A stretch of 64,000 nt of DNA from Bursaphelenchus xylophilus (lineage: Eukaryota; Nematoda; Chromadorea; Rhabditida; Aphelenchoididae), in contig CAJFCV020000005.1 in NCBI GenBank assembly GCA_904066235.2, forward strand, positions 4,831,501 to 4,895,500, read 5' to 3'. The notes under the pieces are model-generated. The model did not search any database. It saw nothing but the letters and a program-made list of their open reading frames with translations, and had not been told where the DNA came from. Below are positions 1-11,956 of the stretch, in pieces. A program made the translations under genes and the position numbers. Within the stretch, counting starts at the first letter, position 1. Each line of letters opens with the position of its first letter.

Positions 1-3000
1 GTGGCTTCTCTTCTGACGACCAATTGATCTTTTCTTGGAGCTCTTCTAATCGCATTGCTATTCGCTGTTCTCTGTTCCGTGTTTCTGAAGGTCCGAAGGG
101 TTCTTTCTCCCTCTTCATCATTCCTTTCCGAGGTTGAAGCCTTCGTATCTTGACTAGAATCATCTTCCATCTGACTGTCGTCTGTTGCTTTACTATGTTC
201 TTCCGATCCATACCGATCATCTCCATCCCTCTGGATGCCACTTCCATCTTCTCCATTTCTATCTGTTCCAAATGGGCTTATCCTCGCTACCGGAACATTC
301 TTATTGGTGCTATCCGAAAGAGCCGACTTATCTGAATCACGGTCCAGAGTCCTCTGCGAATGCGGCAATAAGTCGAGTCTAGGTTGTGTGTGGACAGAAG
401 GGCCTCCATTATCATTAGCGTTAACTCCATTCCTCCCATCACAACTTCCATTAACCTTCGAAGCTATTTGTCCACAATTAATTCCGTCCGTTTTAATCTT
501 GGCTTTAAGGAGTATTTCTTCTGGGGTTTCGATTGACTTCCTCTTGAGATTGTTCAATGCAACCACTGGGGGGCTCTTTGGAGGTTCTGATTGTGTTTTA
601 CTTTCTGTTTTGAGACGATCCAGGGCTAGTCGGGGCGGTTCGGTGCTCTCTCTTAGCAAATCATTGCTGATATCACAAGATCTTCTTGGTGGCGATTCTA
701 GTCTCCTCTTTCTCGGGATTCCATCAGGATGCGATCGTTGTTCTTCCAGATGGGTCAGCATCGAATAAACACAATGCTTTTTGTCCTTTCTCGGGTCATA
801 ATCCACTCCTTCCTTCAATCTGGCAGCCAAATCATACCATTCCGCTTCGTGGATTCTGCCAAACTTCTTCAGATTGCAGAGATGGATAATGAACTGGAAG
901 TAGTAACGGGCTTCGAGTAATTTCTCGCGGAGTTCTCGGACCATTACTCTCTACAATTGGGATCACATAAATAAAACATTATTAAACCTTACATGTATTC
1001 CATATGTCATTCTCGGTGAATGGAGACATCTAAATGAGCTGAAGAAGTCATTTAACAGGATCAGAAGTTCTTTTTCATTGTCATTTAGGTCAACAAACTC
1101 TCGGACTCTCTGAAAAAACATTAATTCACAATCTAGAAGTTCCAATATTAACTTTCAAACATTATAGTATAAAATTACACACCCTGTGCTGATTCTGTAT
1201 TGTGTATGGCTGATGTGCCTGGGCATACCGAGCTGTTTGGAAGTGGAGATCGATGATCTTTTGGTTCTCTCCAAAATTCCCACTAGAATTAAAGTAATGC
1301 TTTCCTTCTCCGCTTACTCATTGAACTTGCTGCTGAACATAACACTCTCAATCGATGTTCCGGGTGGTGTTCTTCTCAACATTCTAGCCAGACTTTTGGT
1401 AATAATGAAGCATGGTGGCTGTTTCCAGGCATTCGTGATCTTTCTCAATCTGCCGGCACTCGTGTTTCTGTTGTACTTTCGATAATGACGGGTGATGTCG
1501 AATTCATGGGAGCCATCAAACTTGTGATTCAAAGAGACGATCAGACCGTGACACCAGTCTTCATCCCCATCCGGCTTTCGTTTCTTTTTCGGCGATAAAT
1601 TTACCGGAGTTTGGACTAGATTCTCTTTGAATTTGAAGGTCAACCGGCTATGGCAAGTGGAAAGGTGATACAGAAACGATGTTAGATATCTAAACTTTCG
1701 CTTGTATTGGCAGAGAAAACACTCCGAATTTGTGAACCGGAAGACATCTGCAGGTGGCGCAGATTCAGCCGCCGCTATTGCTTCTTCCACGGAATTGGAA
1801 AACAATTTTGTCTAAAAAAGTCTTTTTTACTGATATCAAAATCCCTCAAGTTATATCTAAACCACTCACATCTTGTCCATAAGGGCCATCTGTCATCCGG
1901 AAACACCATGCAATAACATCCGGCATTGGGGCGTTCAGCCATTTGGGTCTGAGATTATCTTCTACCATATCCAAGAGTCCAAAGGGAGTGCCTACCATGG
2001 TCCCGGGAGCCTTTTCATGTACCCAAATGGTTGATGGATCTGTATTCTTCGATGTGAACACCCCTTCTTCCTTCTGCTCTATTACTTTATTTGACTTTCT
2101 GGAGGTCGTGGGAATAACCGAATCGTCTGCAACCATGGAACCCATCTCAACTTCACACCTACCTTCGCTACATTCCTCATTCTCCTCATCCGTATCAGAC
2201 TCAGAAAGAGCATCTCCTTTTGGGTCGACATGAATATTGATGGTAACAATAGGATGTTGGGTTGGTTTCTTTGCTTCTGCCAACACTTTTGGAACGATGG
2301 TTCTGTCGCTCTGCCAATCCACACTGTCTCCATCAATTCCCAACTTTTCTTGAGGTCTAAAACAATAAAAAAATAAGATGAAAATAACTTACATTAACGC
2401 CAGAACCATCTTTCCTTGTCGGACTTTATGTCCATCCCATTCTCTAAGCATGGTTGACACTTTCTTGACGGCGAACATTATCCTACTCTCTCCTTCGTTC
2501 CCTTTATCCTCCAGGTGAGCATGTAGCCTGGCGGGGACTGATCGAAGACGTCTTCCGCCACTCACATTCATTGTATCCACCGTGAACTTTACCTTAATGA
2601 CCAGGTACTCATTCCTAAAGTACTGTAATAACAATTTATATAACCTACTTTACACTGCTTTCCTCCATTTTTAGCGGTTTCATACCAAGTAGGTCAATGT
2701 TTACCCTCAATTCCGTGTTTAATGACGCTTCGAACCCGGAGCCAGGAATATTTTGCTGAAATCAAACGTCACCCAACACAATTGACCGACTTACTGTACT
2801 CGAATATTCTCCATCAACTTCTCTGACTTGGAAACAATGGACAAATGCCTTCTTACAATCAACCATCTGATCATTTTTGATCCTTAAAAAGACGACCGAA
2901 GGGGTAAATTGAGTCAATGGAAGTCCGTTGAACGGGGAAATACTATGCGATTTGTCCTTCACTTCTCTCTAAACACAAGAACTGTAATAATAATATGTAA

Positions 3001-3258
3001 AAAGCTTACCTCTTTTCTTCCCTTCGGAACACAATCTCTGATATAGGATAAATTATTCATCCGAAAAGGCTGATACTTCGGCCGCCTGTTCAACCCATTT
3101 ATGTCGGGGAATGTCATATAAAAATACAAATCCACAATATTCTTCATCCGTTGTCTGAACTGATCCAATTCGTCGCCATTTCGATTCCTATAAGGATTAT
3201 CGTATCCTTTGGAGGGTGACTTTACTTTGGTCGGTGATGGCCGACGCTTCCCAGACAT
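1..3258 (-). CDS. suz12: SUZ12, Polycomb repressive complex 2 subunit (partial, C-terminus off the window)
   Basis: SUZ12 is a core PRC2 subunit needed for H3K27 methylation in the nucleus. The reading frame starts at ATG 3258 and passes through about eight exons with short introns (for example 3009-2969). A C2H2-type finger (ECFLCQ...FLYHLSTCHSR, near 1730-1640) is followed by a block resembling the post-finger segment of human SUZ12. A VEFS box then starts at REFVDLNDNEKELL (about 1105-1060) and continues across the intron near 990-948 into RELREKLLEARYYFQF and IIHLCNLKKFGRI. From about 948 to position 1 the frame stays open as a charged, Ser/Asp-rich tail with no stop seen, so the C-terminus lies outside. 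Caenorhabditis has only the divergent MES-3 in this role. It is the most downstream of three closely spaced minus-strand genes. I am confident of the family; exon edges are hand-placed. Confidence 0.85.
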
Positions 3259-3507
3259 GTCTCACAATCTAAACACGTGAAAAAATTAACTGACAAGAAA
3301 ACCTACATTAGTAACATACAAAATAGACAAGATACTTGCAACAATTTTTCGCGAGCCTTTCCCAAATACCTAAAACAAAATAAAAGATAAAGAAAATGAT
3401 AAAGATATTCATGGCTCAGAACCAGTGTTAAAAGGACGTGGCAAATATAATAAATTTATTATGATACATTAATATACACCGGTCAATGGTTGTTAGATAC
3501 CCATAAT

Positions 3508-4419
3508 CTATTTTTTGAAGTCCGTTGGGTCCTCGATATCTGAATCTAAAGCTTCGTTTTCGTATGCGAAAAGATCGGGCTCTTTCTTCCGTAGAGATTT
3601 CTCGGCCATCGCTATTAATTCCTTGGCGTCGTCTGTTAATTCGGTCTCCGATTCCGAGAGATCGATATCATTGAAGACAATCTAAAATCCATGGATAACA
3701 TAAATCAAAATTCTCTCACCGTTCTTGGTTTTCTAATTTCTTCCACGGGCACGTTTCTTAGATTGGCCAGTCTCTCCTCGAGTTTAGTTACTTCGTATTC
3801 GTGTTGTTGTTCTAAAAACAAAACCAAATAATACTTGTTATATTGTACTTACTATCAAATTCTTTATTCTTCACCGACGGATCGTCTAAAGCCTTTTGAA
3901 GTAAGTCTTCAGGCGTTTCTTTCTTCGTCTTTTCCCGTCCAATTAAGGGGTTATTATCCTTCTCTTCGGGGTCTATAACCATCTTCATCGGATTTTGAAT
4001 TTCATCTACACTTTTATTCTTTAATTTTGCCAGCCTTTCTATTAGATCTTGATCTTCAACCTTCGAATTTGTAGCCTTTTCAACACTTTTTTTCTGTCCT
4101 TTTTGATCGTATACATCTTTGAAGGATGCTGGTGGTCGTTCTTTGAAATCAACAACTTCTTCTTTTGTCTCTAGCTAAATACTGAATAACATGATCAAAG
4201 CCGCCTACATTTCCTTTAATCTTCTCGAAGCATTTATCACAGACAGCCAGGGGTTTATCACTAATTCTTTTGACCACAGCTTTCTTATTGATGCACCTGG
4301 CACAAAAGCCGAACCCACAATTGGGACAGCCATGCTGAAATTGAGATTAGAGATCAGACTGGTGTGCTTGCCTCTCTCTTAATCAGCGAATACTTGACCA
4401 TACAATTTGTGCAAGGCAT
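3508..4419 (-). CDS. zfyve19: ANCHR/ZFYVE19-like FYVE-type zinc-finger protein
   Basis: The protein begins at ATG 4419, directly after a TTTCAG, with MPCTNCMVKYSLIKRE followed by HGCPNCGFGFCARC and CDKCFEK. This is the four-pair FYVE-like finger at the extreme N-terminus, as in vertebrate ANCHR (ZFYVE19), which delays abscission in the Aurora-B checkpoint together with VPS4/CHMP4C. Further on come helical segments LIERLAKLKN and LEERLANLRN, matching the repeated ERLA-type helices of that family, and an acidic C-terminus ending DPTDFKK. The first intron (about 4371-4335) appears to use a GC donor (GAG|GCAAGC) and a TTTCAG acceptor; only this join keeps the finger in frame. The stop is TAG at 3510-3508. 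mL49 lies 131 bp upstream and SUZ12 about 250 bp downstream on the same strand. Function in worms is inferred. Confidence 0.75.
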
Positions 4420-4550
4420 CTGAAAGATAATACAAGACATGAACTAAAACATGTCATGATATTAGATGGTATCAACCATGCACTTCACGAGAGCGATGAA
4501 AGTAATAACAAGTTTAATGTTCCTAAAGAAAATCAAAACAAAAAAGAAAA

Positions 4551-5276
4551 TCAAAATCCTTTCTCAAAAACAAACGCCTCAACATCTGTCATATCAGCGC
4601 CACAAACAACAATCCGACTTTGTAATTCGTTGGCAAATATCGCAACCGGATGCCCGAGTCTGTTCTCCAAGAACTCTTTAAGATCTCGTTCACATGCCTA
4701 AAACAAATTAAACATTAATTTCAAAATTAGTCATAAACAAAACTCACAAAAACATCTCCGTAAACACCTCTCAACGTGACTAATTCTCTGTATTCGTGTT
4801 GCATGGTTTTTACATTCAACTGATCTCTTTTTCTGCTCAAGTGTAAACATGGTAGATGAAAGCGATCTCGTTTGATGTAATATGGAAGATCTGGCACTGG
4901 ATCTAAACAGAGAATTAAAAAAAACCTTCCGCCATACCCCTTGGGGGTCTCCATCCACTAGGCGTGATCTCCTGCACATTTGGAGGTTCGGGAATTACTT
5001 CTGGAGGTAACAATTGTTCCACTAACCTCCAATCAACTGGTACCTCCTCAAAAGTCGTGTATGTCTCTTCTAAAAAGCAAAATATTAGAAAACGTCAAGA
5101 CAACAATTCTACCCGCAGATAATCCCACCTTTCTTCGGAACGGCATGTTTCCAGGGATCTTCCCAAGGTTTCTCTTCCGATGTTGTTGAAGATGCAGAAT
5201 AACAAGATTGAAGAATAGCTGGGCGAAATCGTGCTAGTAACAACCGAGGTAGTGCTGTATGGAGTATCCTAGACAT
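4551..5276 (-). CDS. mrpl-49: Mitochondrial large-subunit ribosomal protein mL49
   Basis: Four exons encode a protein starting MSRILHTALPRLLLARFRP, an Arg-rich amphipathic N-terminus typical of a mitochondrial targeting peptide. The body carries the mL49 signature ITPSGWRPPR, then DLPYYIKRDRFH and GVYGDVFACERDLKEFLENR, and ends EAFVFEKGF, closely paralleling the end of human MRPL49 (LLEKGF). Introns lie near 5126-5069, 4936-4902 and 4744-4698; stop TGA at 4553-4551. The protein is a structural component of the mitoribosome 39S subunit. It is the first of three closely spaced minus-strand genes (then ANCHR-like, then SUZ12), which suggests shared transcription, although that is not proven by sequence. 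Confidence 0.85.
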
Positions 5277-6628
5277 CTTTGACTACAAAAATACAAAAAA
5301 TAACAAATATAATTCCTTTTTGACAGAACGCCAAAGCTTTTTGCATTGCTCGTTTTCGTGGTAGGACGAATTCAGTGATGTTGAATAGTTGAGATTCAAA
5401 TTTTCGGCCCGACTGTAGTTGCAATTTGAACACAATCACATTTTTAAAGAGCATTGAAATTGATTTTTGATATTTTTTCTTCTTAAAAAAAGGAAATTAA
5501 GAAATCATCACGTTCAGTATAAGTAAACAAACACCTCTAAAATTAGATGAGTTTTAATTTTATTGTACTGTAGTACGATCGGCTTTGCTAAGCGCTTCGA
5601 AATCCCCTGTTACGAGTGCGGATCAAATTTTTGTACAATATTAGTTATGTATTTTCTCTTCGCATTTTTTCACGCAAATCCGAAAAAAGTAGACCAATAA
5701 CAGTGAGAAGCCGGAGGCGATTTTGGATATCTCCTTTTTCGCGCTTTATGAAAACCGGAATTTTGGAAAGGATCGGAAGCGGCGGAGTCGATCACACCCG
5801 GGAAAACAAACGAAAACCCCGATGCCAAAAAACTGAAGCGGAAACACGTGAGATTACCTAAAAGGGCAATGTCAAGGCCGAAGCTCGTGGATTGGGGAGC
5901 TGAATTGTTTCGGCTGGGTCAGATCGGTGGTCACAATCCCTATGTCGGTTTTGTTTGTTCCTATGTTTCATGTCAAACTTTTTGTATTTTCCTTGCTTAT
6001 AAAGGCATTCCTGTTTTGCATCTTCTTATTTATTTTGCCGTAATTAAATTACGCTTGTTTTTTGAAGATCTCTAATCCGCAAGACTTTCGACTGGATTGG
6101 ATCTGCTGCTCTAAACAGAATCCTCTTCAACTTTCCAAAACTTTCTCCAAGACTTTTTTCCGTTCGGTCGCGGCGTTTTGTGATTTTTTAAATGGCATCC
6201 TAGGGAGAATCCAGTAAAATAAGAGAAAACTTTCGGTTATAAAGTATCTTCTTGCTATCGGTATTGGAATACAGGAATCTTTTTGTCATCTGTTTTGTTT
6301 CTTTCAATTCTTTGGATATCTTTATGTCATCATGAACAATATAATGTCTCTCTGTTCCCTCGAATCCCCGTTTAATAACCTAAAATCCCGCTTCCTCATA
6401 ACTTGACCGAGTTTCGTCAACGGCTCGTTGTAACGTTACGAAATGCGTGTTGCTGAACGTCAGATCACCCATCAATTATTTCAATTAAACGGGATTTTTT
6501 GTCTCCATTCGAGGCTTTAAATGCCGAGTTTTTGGATCGCTCGAATCCTCCTCGAATTCACTCAATTTTCTGGTTTTCTTTCGGGATTTTCGCGAACTCC
6601 TTGAGTTTGAGATCAACGTTTCAGCGCC
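5277..6628. other. Intergenic region between mL49 and the secreted-protein gene
   Basis: No convincing coding exons. The interval probably holds divergent upstream sequence for mL49 (minus) and the gene at 6629 (plus). A TATAAAG motif occurs at 5998-6004 on the plus strand, about 630 bp from the next start codon, so its relevance is unclear. A TTTCAG immediately before 6629 (about 6619-6624) is a plausible trans-splice acceptor. Confidence 0.5.
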
Positions 6629-7940
6629 ATGTTTATTCGAATTGGTGCTCCTGTATGGCCCCCGCCAAGTGTGCTGTTGTTGTTGATCAATTCCATGGTG
6701 GTTTTGGGACAAAGAGTAAGCCGATGTTTAAAGTCTTTATGGTTTTTTTTTTCAATACTATGCTTAGCACACTTAATATTGCAACTTTACTTTAGGATGG
6801 TTTGGGAGGTCTGGGCAGTCTAATTTCAAGCAGAGATATTGCTGAAATCACGCAAATTGCAACGAATCTTGCGGCACAGACAATGAATACAAATTCAGAG
6901 TTATTGTGAGTGTTTTCGATATCAGTGACCACCTTTTTTTTTGTGAATGATATCGCTTACATTTAGAACAAAGCCCGGTCGCCCTGAAACTCGGGCAGTC
7001 CCTATGAACGCTCGGCCCTCGGAAATGTTGGGTCAAACAATCACAAATATGATGCAGCCAGCTACAGAGCAACTGGCAAGGGCGTTAAATCAGAATTCGG
7101 GAGTTAAGAGTCTGAACCCAAGGGCAAGGGCAGTAAAGACCGAACTGCCAGTGTCCGAACTTCCTCTTGAGGACCTAGCTCCTCAACCAAAACCCTTAGG
7201 AGGTCAGAATCAAGCAATGAGTGGGCTATTGGACATGGCCAATCAGTTCTTGGGAGGGGGAAGATCAGCTGGGGTGGAGAGTCGGGGAGCGGCTAGTGCA
7301 AGGAGTGGAGGAATGCCAACATTGAAACAATTGATACCTGGGGCTATGAGGAATTTTGGAATCTCACAAGGAGATGGTAAGGGATTTGAACACATTATTT
7401 CTTCGTTATCATCAAGATCATTGTCCATTTTTAGGATGTTTGCCGTTTATGGGCGAAGTAATGCAAGCCATGTTCGGTAATTGTGCGAAACAAGCGGATG
7501 AAAGAACTTGGGATGTGTGGGGAAAAGAGATCACGAATGCATTGATGGGCGGAAAAATCGATCTTTTGAGAGCTAGGTAGGACATACGACACTATTGAAT
7601 TATCCAAAACATTGCTCATTTGTCTTTCAGCAAAGAAACTTGCAAAAAGGGAGCTGAAAGAGAGCAATGTGGTATGATTAAGCGAGCCGTGAGCGATTGT
7701 GATATCCTGGGGTCAATTCAATTGGCCAGCAACTTCAAAAGGGCCATAGAAAGATGTGATGAGATCTCGGGACTTATTGATCAGGTACAACTTTTATTTT
7801 GCTTCTGATTTCTTAGTTTGACAATTTCTAACTTTCTTTCCTTGCAGAACCCAGTCACTTTAATGGAACAAATGGGCGGTTTCATCAACGGCGAAGTCGC
7901 CCAGGGCTTCCTCAACAACTTTTTGGGCAAAAAGCGCTGA
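6629..7940 (+). CDS. Predicted secreted protein, unrecognised family
   Basis: ATG 6629 lies four bases behind TTTCAG. Residues 1-28 form a signal peptide (VLLLLINSMVVLGQR). Joined exons (6629-6714, 6796-6905, 6967-7375, 7435-7576, 7631-7783 and 7848-7940, approximate) give a protein of roughly 330 residues. A Gly/Gln/Pro-rich, low-complexity middle (about residues 65-200) is followed by a C-terminal domain with six spaced cysteines: CLPFMGEVMQAMFGNC, then KETCKKGAEREQC, SDCD and ERCDE. The end GQFLNNFLGKKR-like tail stops at TGA 7938-7940. The introns keep frame and use standard consensus. I do not recognise a named domain; the cysteine spacing suggests a disulphide-bonded extracellular domain. 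Function unknown. Confidence 0.75.
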
Positions 7941-8908
7941 GAAACGGGTCCATCTGCACCATGTTGTTGTACATATTGTTTAAAATTAAATTAATTTATT
8001 CGTTCTTCGCCTCCAAAACAGGTCAAGTTTGGTTTTGAGAGAGGGGATTATCGAGTTCGGAGATGTTCGCTTCCAAAGAAACCAACAGAATTCCATGCTT
8101 CGAACCTGTTAAAAAGACTCCAATGGATTCTGAAGCGAAATAAAAGAGAATTGAAAATAGCCAGAGGGGAGAAAGGGATAGGATCACCTGGAGCGGGTAA
8201 TCTGCAGCTTCTTCTTCTTGTTTACACATTCAAAATCGAATTTTCAATTTCAAAGGTTTCTTGAAACTGCTTTGAAGGGACAAAAAGATGATGATTTTTA
8301 TTTTTTTATGGCAAGAATTAACTCTTATAAAAATTCTAAAGAAACCCCTTCTCTAGAATGCCCTGCGCATTGTTTGTGCTGTGATTTGTCAAATTACAAA
8401 TCATTTGTTCGCGAAATTAAGTGACCTTTATTACAGAGTTTCAGCCGTCAATTGACGAAATAAGTGATTGAAATTTTTAAATTGGTTGATGTCAGGGGCT
8501 TATAAACCCACTCTGTACTTGTTTAAAGTCATTAAAAATAACTTTTTTGGGACTTATATGTATTTTATGTTCGATTTAAAAAAGAATTACGCAACTTTAT
8601 GTCATCAAACGTTGATTGGATGACTAAAATAACTTCAAAGATTTTAAAAAGGTCATGAAAATCAGCGAGGATCTCCTGGGGAATCTTTTAAAAGTTTTGT
8701 TTTTCTCTATTTGTTGTTTTCCACGATGGAATCGCCAGAGGGTCGTGATTTTTTGCTTTTGGAACTTCTTCCCCTCAGGGTCTAAATGCTTTCCATTTCG
8801 TATTTTGTTAAAACAAGGTGTTGTAATAGCGGGGAAATATTTTTATTGTTTAAAATGATACCGCACTCAAAACGTCCTCAATGATAATGTAAAATTAAAT
8901 TTTTCAGA
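7941..8908. other. Intergenic region
   Basis: No supported gene. AT-rich sequence; short open frames on both strands have no family resemblance. It contains the 3' flank of the upstream secreted-protein gene and the promoter of the Cys-rich gene at 8909, whose ATG follows TTTTTCAG directly. Confidence 0.5.
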
Positions 8909-9796
8909 ATGAAGTGGCTTCTTTTATTGTGTCTTGTGCAATTTATACTTGCCGAAGACTCCGTCAAAGAGATCAATGCCAAATGCAGAGGGTTGCTAAG
9001 CTGCTCGATAAAGAAAAATTGTGTCCAAATGAATTATCTGATCAAACAATTTGATCAGAGAGAAGTGAACGCCGAGATGTACGATGCGTTGGACAAAGTA
9101 GGCCTCTTCGCAGCTTCGACTTATTAGTTTGTGGTGGCTGATAAGTATTAAAACCACTTTTTTAGGCGATAGATTACGGCTGTATATTCACATCCGGCTG
9201 TCTGGAAGAGTGCAATCGCTGTCCCCTTTGCCAGAATTCCAAACAGCAACTTGTTGACGTCCTCAGCGGGTCGAGGAGGGAAGAAGGAGGTTTGTTCCTA
9301 CTCTCTTATTCTCGTTACGACTTAACCAATAAAACAATACTCGACCCTCGTTTCTAGGAGAATGTTCCACCTTGGTCAATTGCGCCTCCGATTGTGTGGC
9401 GGACTCAGGCACTGACATCAGCAAGATCAATTATTGTCTGAAAAAGAAGTGCGCCTTCCATTGTTTCGATGGGAGTTGCCAGAAATGCTCGGCGTTTGTC
9501 ACAAGAATATTCAATCAAGTCTGCGTTTCTGGAGAGTTGAGGTCCAAAGTCAAAGAATTTGAGGTAAGGTCAGCAGATGATGATAGGGATGTTGATATCG
9601 GTTGCGAGGCTTTGTTTTGGTGGGGCTCGGCACAATTTAGCACAACTTTAGACCTTCATAATCGCAAAACTCTTTCCAGGGGCACTGTTACGAGATGTTC
9701 CGTGAGATTGTCTACCAAAAATTCACCAAAGAATTCGAAGAAGCCGGCCTCGAACCCTCGATAGGAAACCGTGGAAATCAAACCCGTGAGAATTAG
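8909..9796 (+). CDS. Predicted secreted cysteine-rich protein
   Basis: ATG 8909 follows an acceptor-like TTTTTCAG. The N-terminus MKWLLLLCLVQFILAED is a clear signal peptide with likely cleavage after about residue 15. Four exons (8909-9097, 9166-9290, 9359-9563 and 9680-9796, approximate) join in frame to about 210 residues, ending at TAG 9794-9796. The mature part has around 18 cysteines, including GCIFTSGCLEECNRCPLCQ, NCASDC and CLKKKCAFHCFDGSCQKC, so it should be heavily disulphide-bonded. No known fold is recognised by eye. The preceding plus-strand gene is also secreted, but the two do not look homologous. It could be a nematode-restricted secreted protein; role unknown. Confidence 0.75.
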
Positions 9797-9838
9797 AATA
9801 CTGGAATATTATGTTTATAATGTGATCTCAGAAATAAA

Positions 9839-11956
9839 TCAAAAAATTGTACTCATGTCGTACTGTAGATCGAACCATAACAACATAAATGAGAAGATAA
9901 AGATGAAAATAAAAACTTGAGCAAAGTAGTTAATTGGAGAGATTGCAAAACTTCCTGAACAGAAGGTCCAAAAACCGGCACAAAGGATCAAAACCGAGTA
10001 GAAGGCGATCCATTTGAGGGAGATGTAACGGAAGTATTCGTCCTAAAAAATAAAAATAATTTCTGTAAAAAATGAAAATAACAGTAGTTAGAGTAGCATT
10101 ATGTAGCTCACCAAAGCGCCTCTTCTCTTATGTCTCCTTGTTTTGCATTGTCTGTTTTTCAACGGTTTTTTAACTCTCAAAGGTGCGGTCCAAATAGCCT
10201 CTCTTGCCTCAGGCCATGAATTGGGACCGACCAGTCGATAAATGTAGGGGAGATTACCGCCCAAAAATAATCGCAAAAAGAAGCGGAAATCCGTTAAAAA
10301 TATCTGAAAAATGAAAAAAAGTTTTAATAAAAAAGTAGAAAATTGGGGTTTAAAAGAAGACGGCTTACCTTTTGAAGATCTGGCTTACAACCAACAAGTT
10401 CTGCGATCTCATCCATATAAGGGACAAAGTCCACTTGAAGAGTGTGTTTGTTACTTTTGAAGTATCTCCTCTGCATTAGCCTCTTCTTATGTTCAATATC
10501 AGCTTTTCGGGTGAACGTTGATGGCAAAGAACATTTCCCAGCATACACTCGAGCTACCCATCGGGCCTGCAACCACATTTATAGTAATATTTTTGTACTA
10601 TGTAACTGTTATGGGTGTCATACGAACGCATATCGAAAACTTACTTGAATTTCAGAGATCGGCGCCAGACTTCCGATTGGCTGGATTAGCCCGATAACAG
10701 CTAGATCAGCAGCATTTGGAGGGAAAACAAACTTGTAAAGATCGACTTCATGATCCTGGAAACTTTATAAAAAATCTACAGTAACTCACATTGACTGGAA
10801 TCATGTTTTTGGGGGTCAGATAAGGAAACCCGAATGTGTAACCCGTGCAAAGAATAATAATATCCGCATCAAATCTCTTCCCGTTCTTCACGATCACCCC
10901 ATTGGCTTCAAACGACTCTACATCCTCCTAAATCATCATAAAAATAGATATTCGAATCAGTGCTTACAGTTACAGTAATCATCCCACTGCATAACATATT
11001 GGCCAAGGAATCGTTGACAGTTGGATGTTGCTGGAAGAAGCGATGAGCCGGCCTGAGGCCATACAAATCATGATCCATCCGTTGTTGTAGTCGATGCTCC
11101 ATAAAATCATTGGCCACACTCCATGGGAGAATGTTCATCAGCCAGTAATACAGCCGACTTTGGAAGACCACGTCATAGGGCATACCGGCTTGGCCAACTC
11201 GATTGAAAATCCAGGATCCCCGACGAGTTGAGATCGTAACTTTCTTGGCGACTTTGGCCAATTCAACAGCTATATCCAAGGCTGAGTTTCCGATTCCCAC
11301 CAAGAAAACATTTTTATCTTCGAATCCTTTGAAGTCGCGGTACTCTTTGGCATGAATAATTCGGCCTTTGAACTTGTTTAGATCTAGAAATTAAATCGAA
11401 TATCTCTATTAAGTGTGAGCAGATTAAATTTACCTTTAAATTGAGGATATTGGGGGATCGAATGATGTCCGGTGCACAGCATCAACCTATCAAACAATTC
11501 CTTGCCTCCGTTCGCCAGTTCCACTGTCCAATTCTTTCCACTTGTATTCCGATAGACCTGTTTCACATCCGTATTGAATTTAATATATTTTAGAAGATCA
11601 AACTTTGCTGCGTAATCTCTATAATAATCCATGACTAAACTGTGATGCATGAAGTTGGGATAATCTTCCGGAGGTGGGAAATCGGAGTAGGACATCATCT
11701 CCTTGGACGTGTTGACCACTGTAGACTTCATTACCGTACCTCCATCCTAAAAATTTAGGCTAAAGTCATACTATACTAATTTTCATTGATTGACGTTAAA
11801 AGGACTTACACTGGGTAGATCTGGCCGATAATTCCAGAGGCCCCCAATATCTGAAGTCCGTTCGTAACAAACTACATCTAGGCCCTCTTCGACACAAGCC
11901 TTGATCGAGGGCAGCCCGCTCACCCCCGCTCCAATTACACAGACCCTTATCACCAT
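9839..11956 (-). CDS. Flavin-containing monooxygenase (FMO family)
   Basis: The protein starts [17 protein letters not shown], the FAD-binding Rossmann motif GxGxSG, then [15 protein letters not shown]. The FMO identifying motif appears as [11 protein letters not shown], followed by the NADPH-binding [15 protein letters not shown]. The later conserved CTGY motif is [12 protein letters not shown]. The C-terminus (about 10025-9839) is a hydrophobic helix with a short tail, the expected ER membrane anchor. FMOs oxygenate soft nucleophiles on small molecules using NADPH and O2. Exons run from ATG 11956 to TGA 9841-9839 with several short introns. Length fits the family (about 530 residues). Which C. 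elegans fmo paralogue it corresponds to cannot be decided by eye. Confidence 0.9.
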
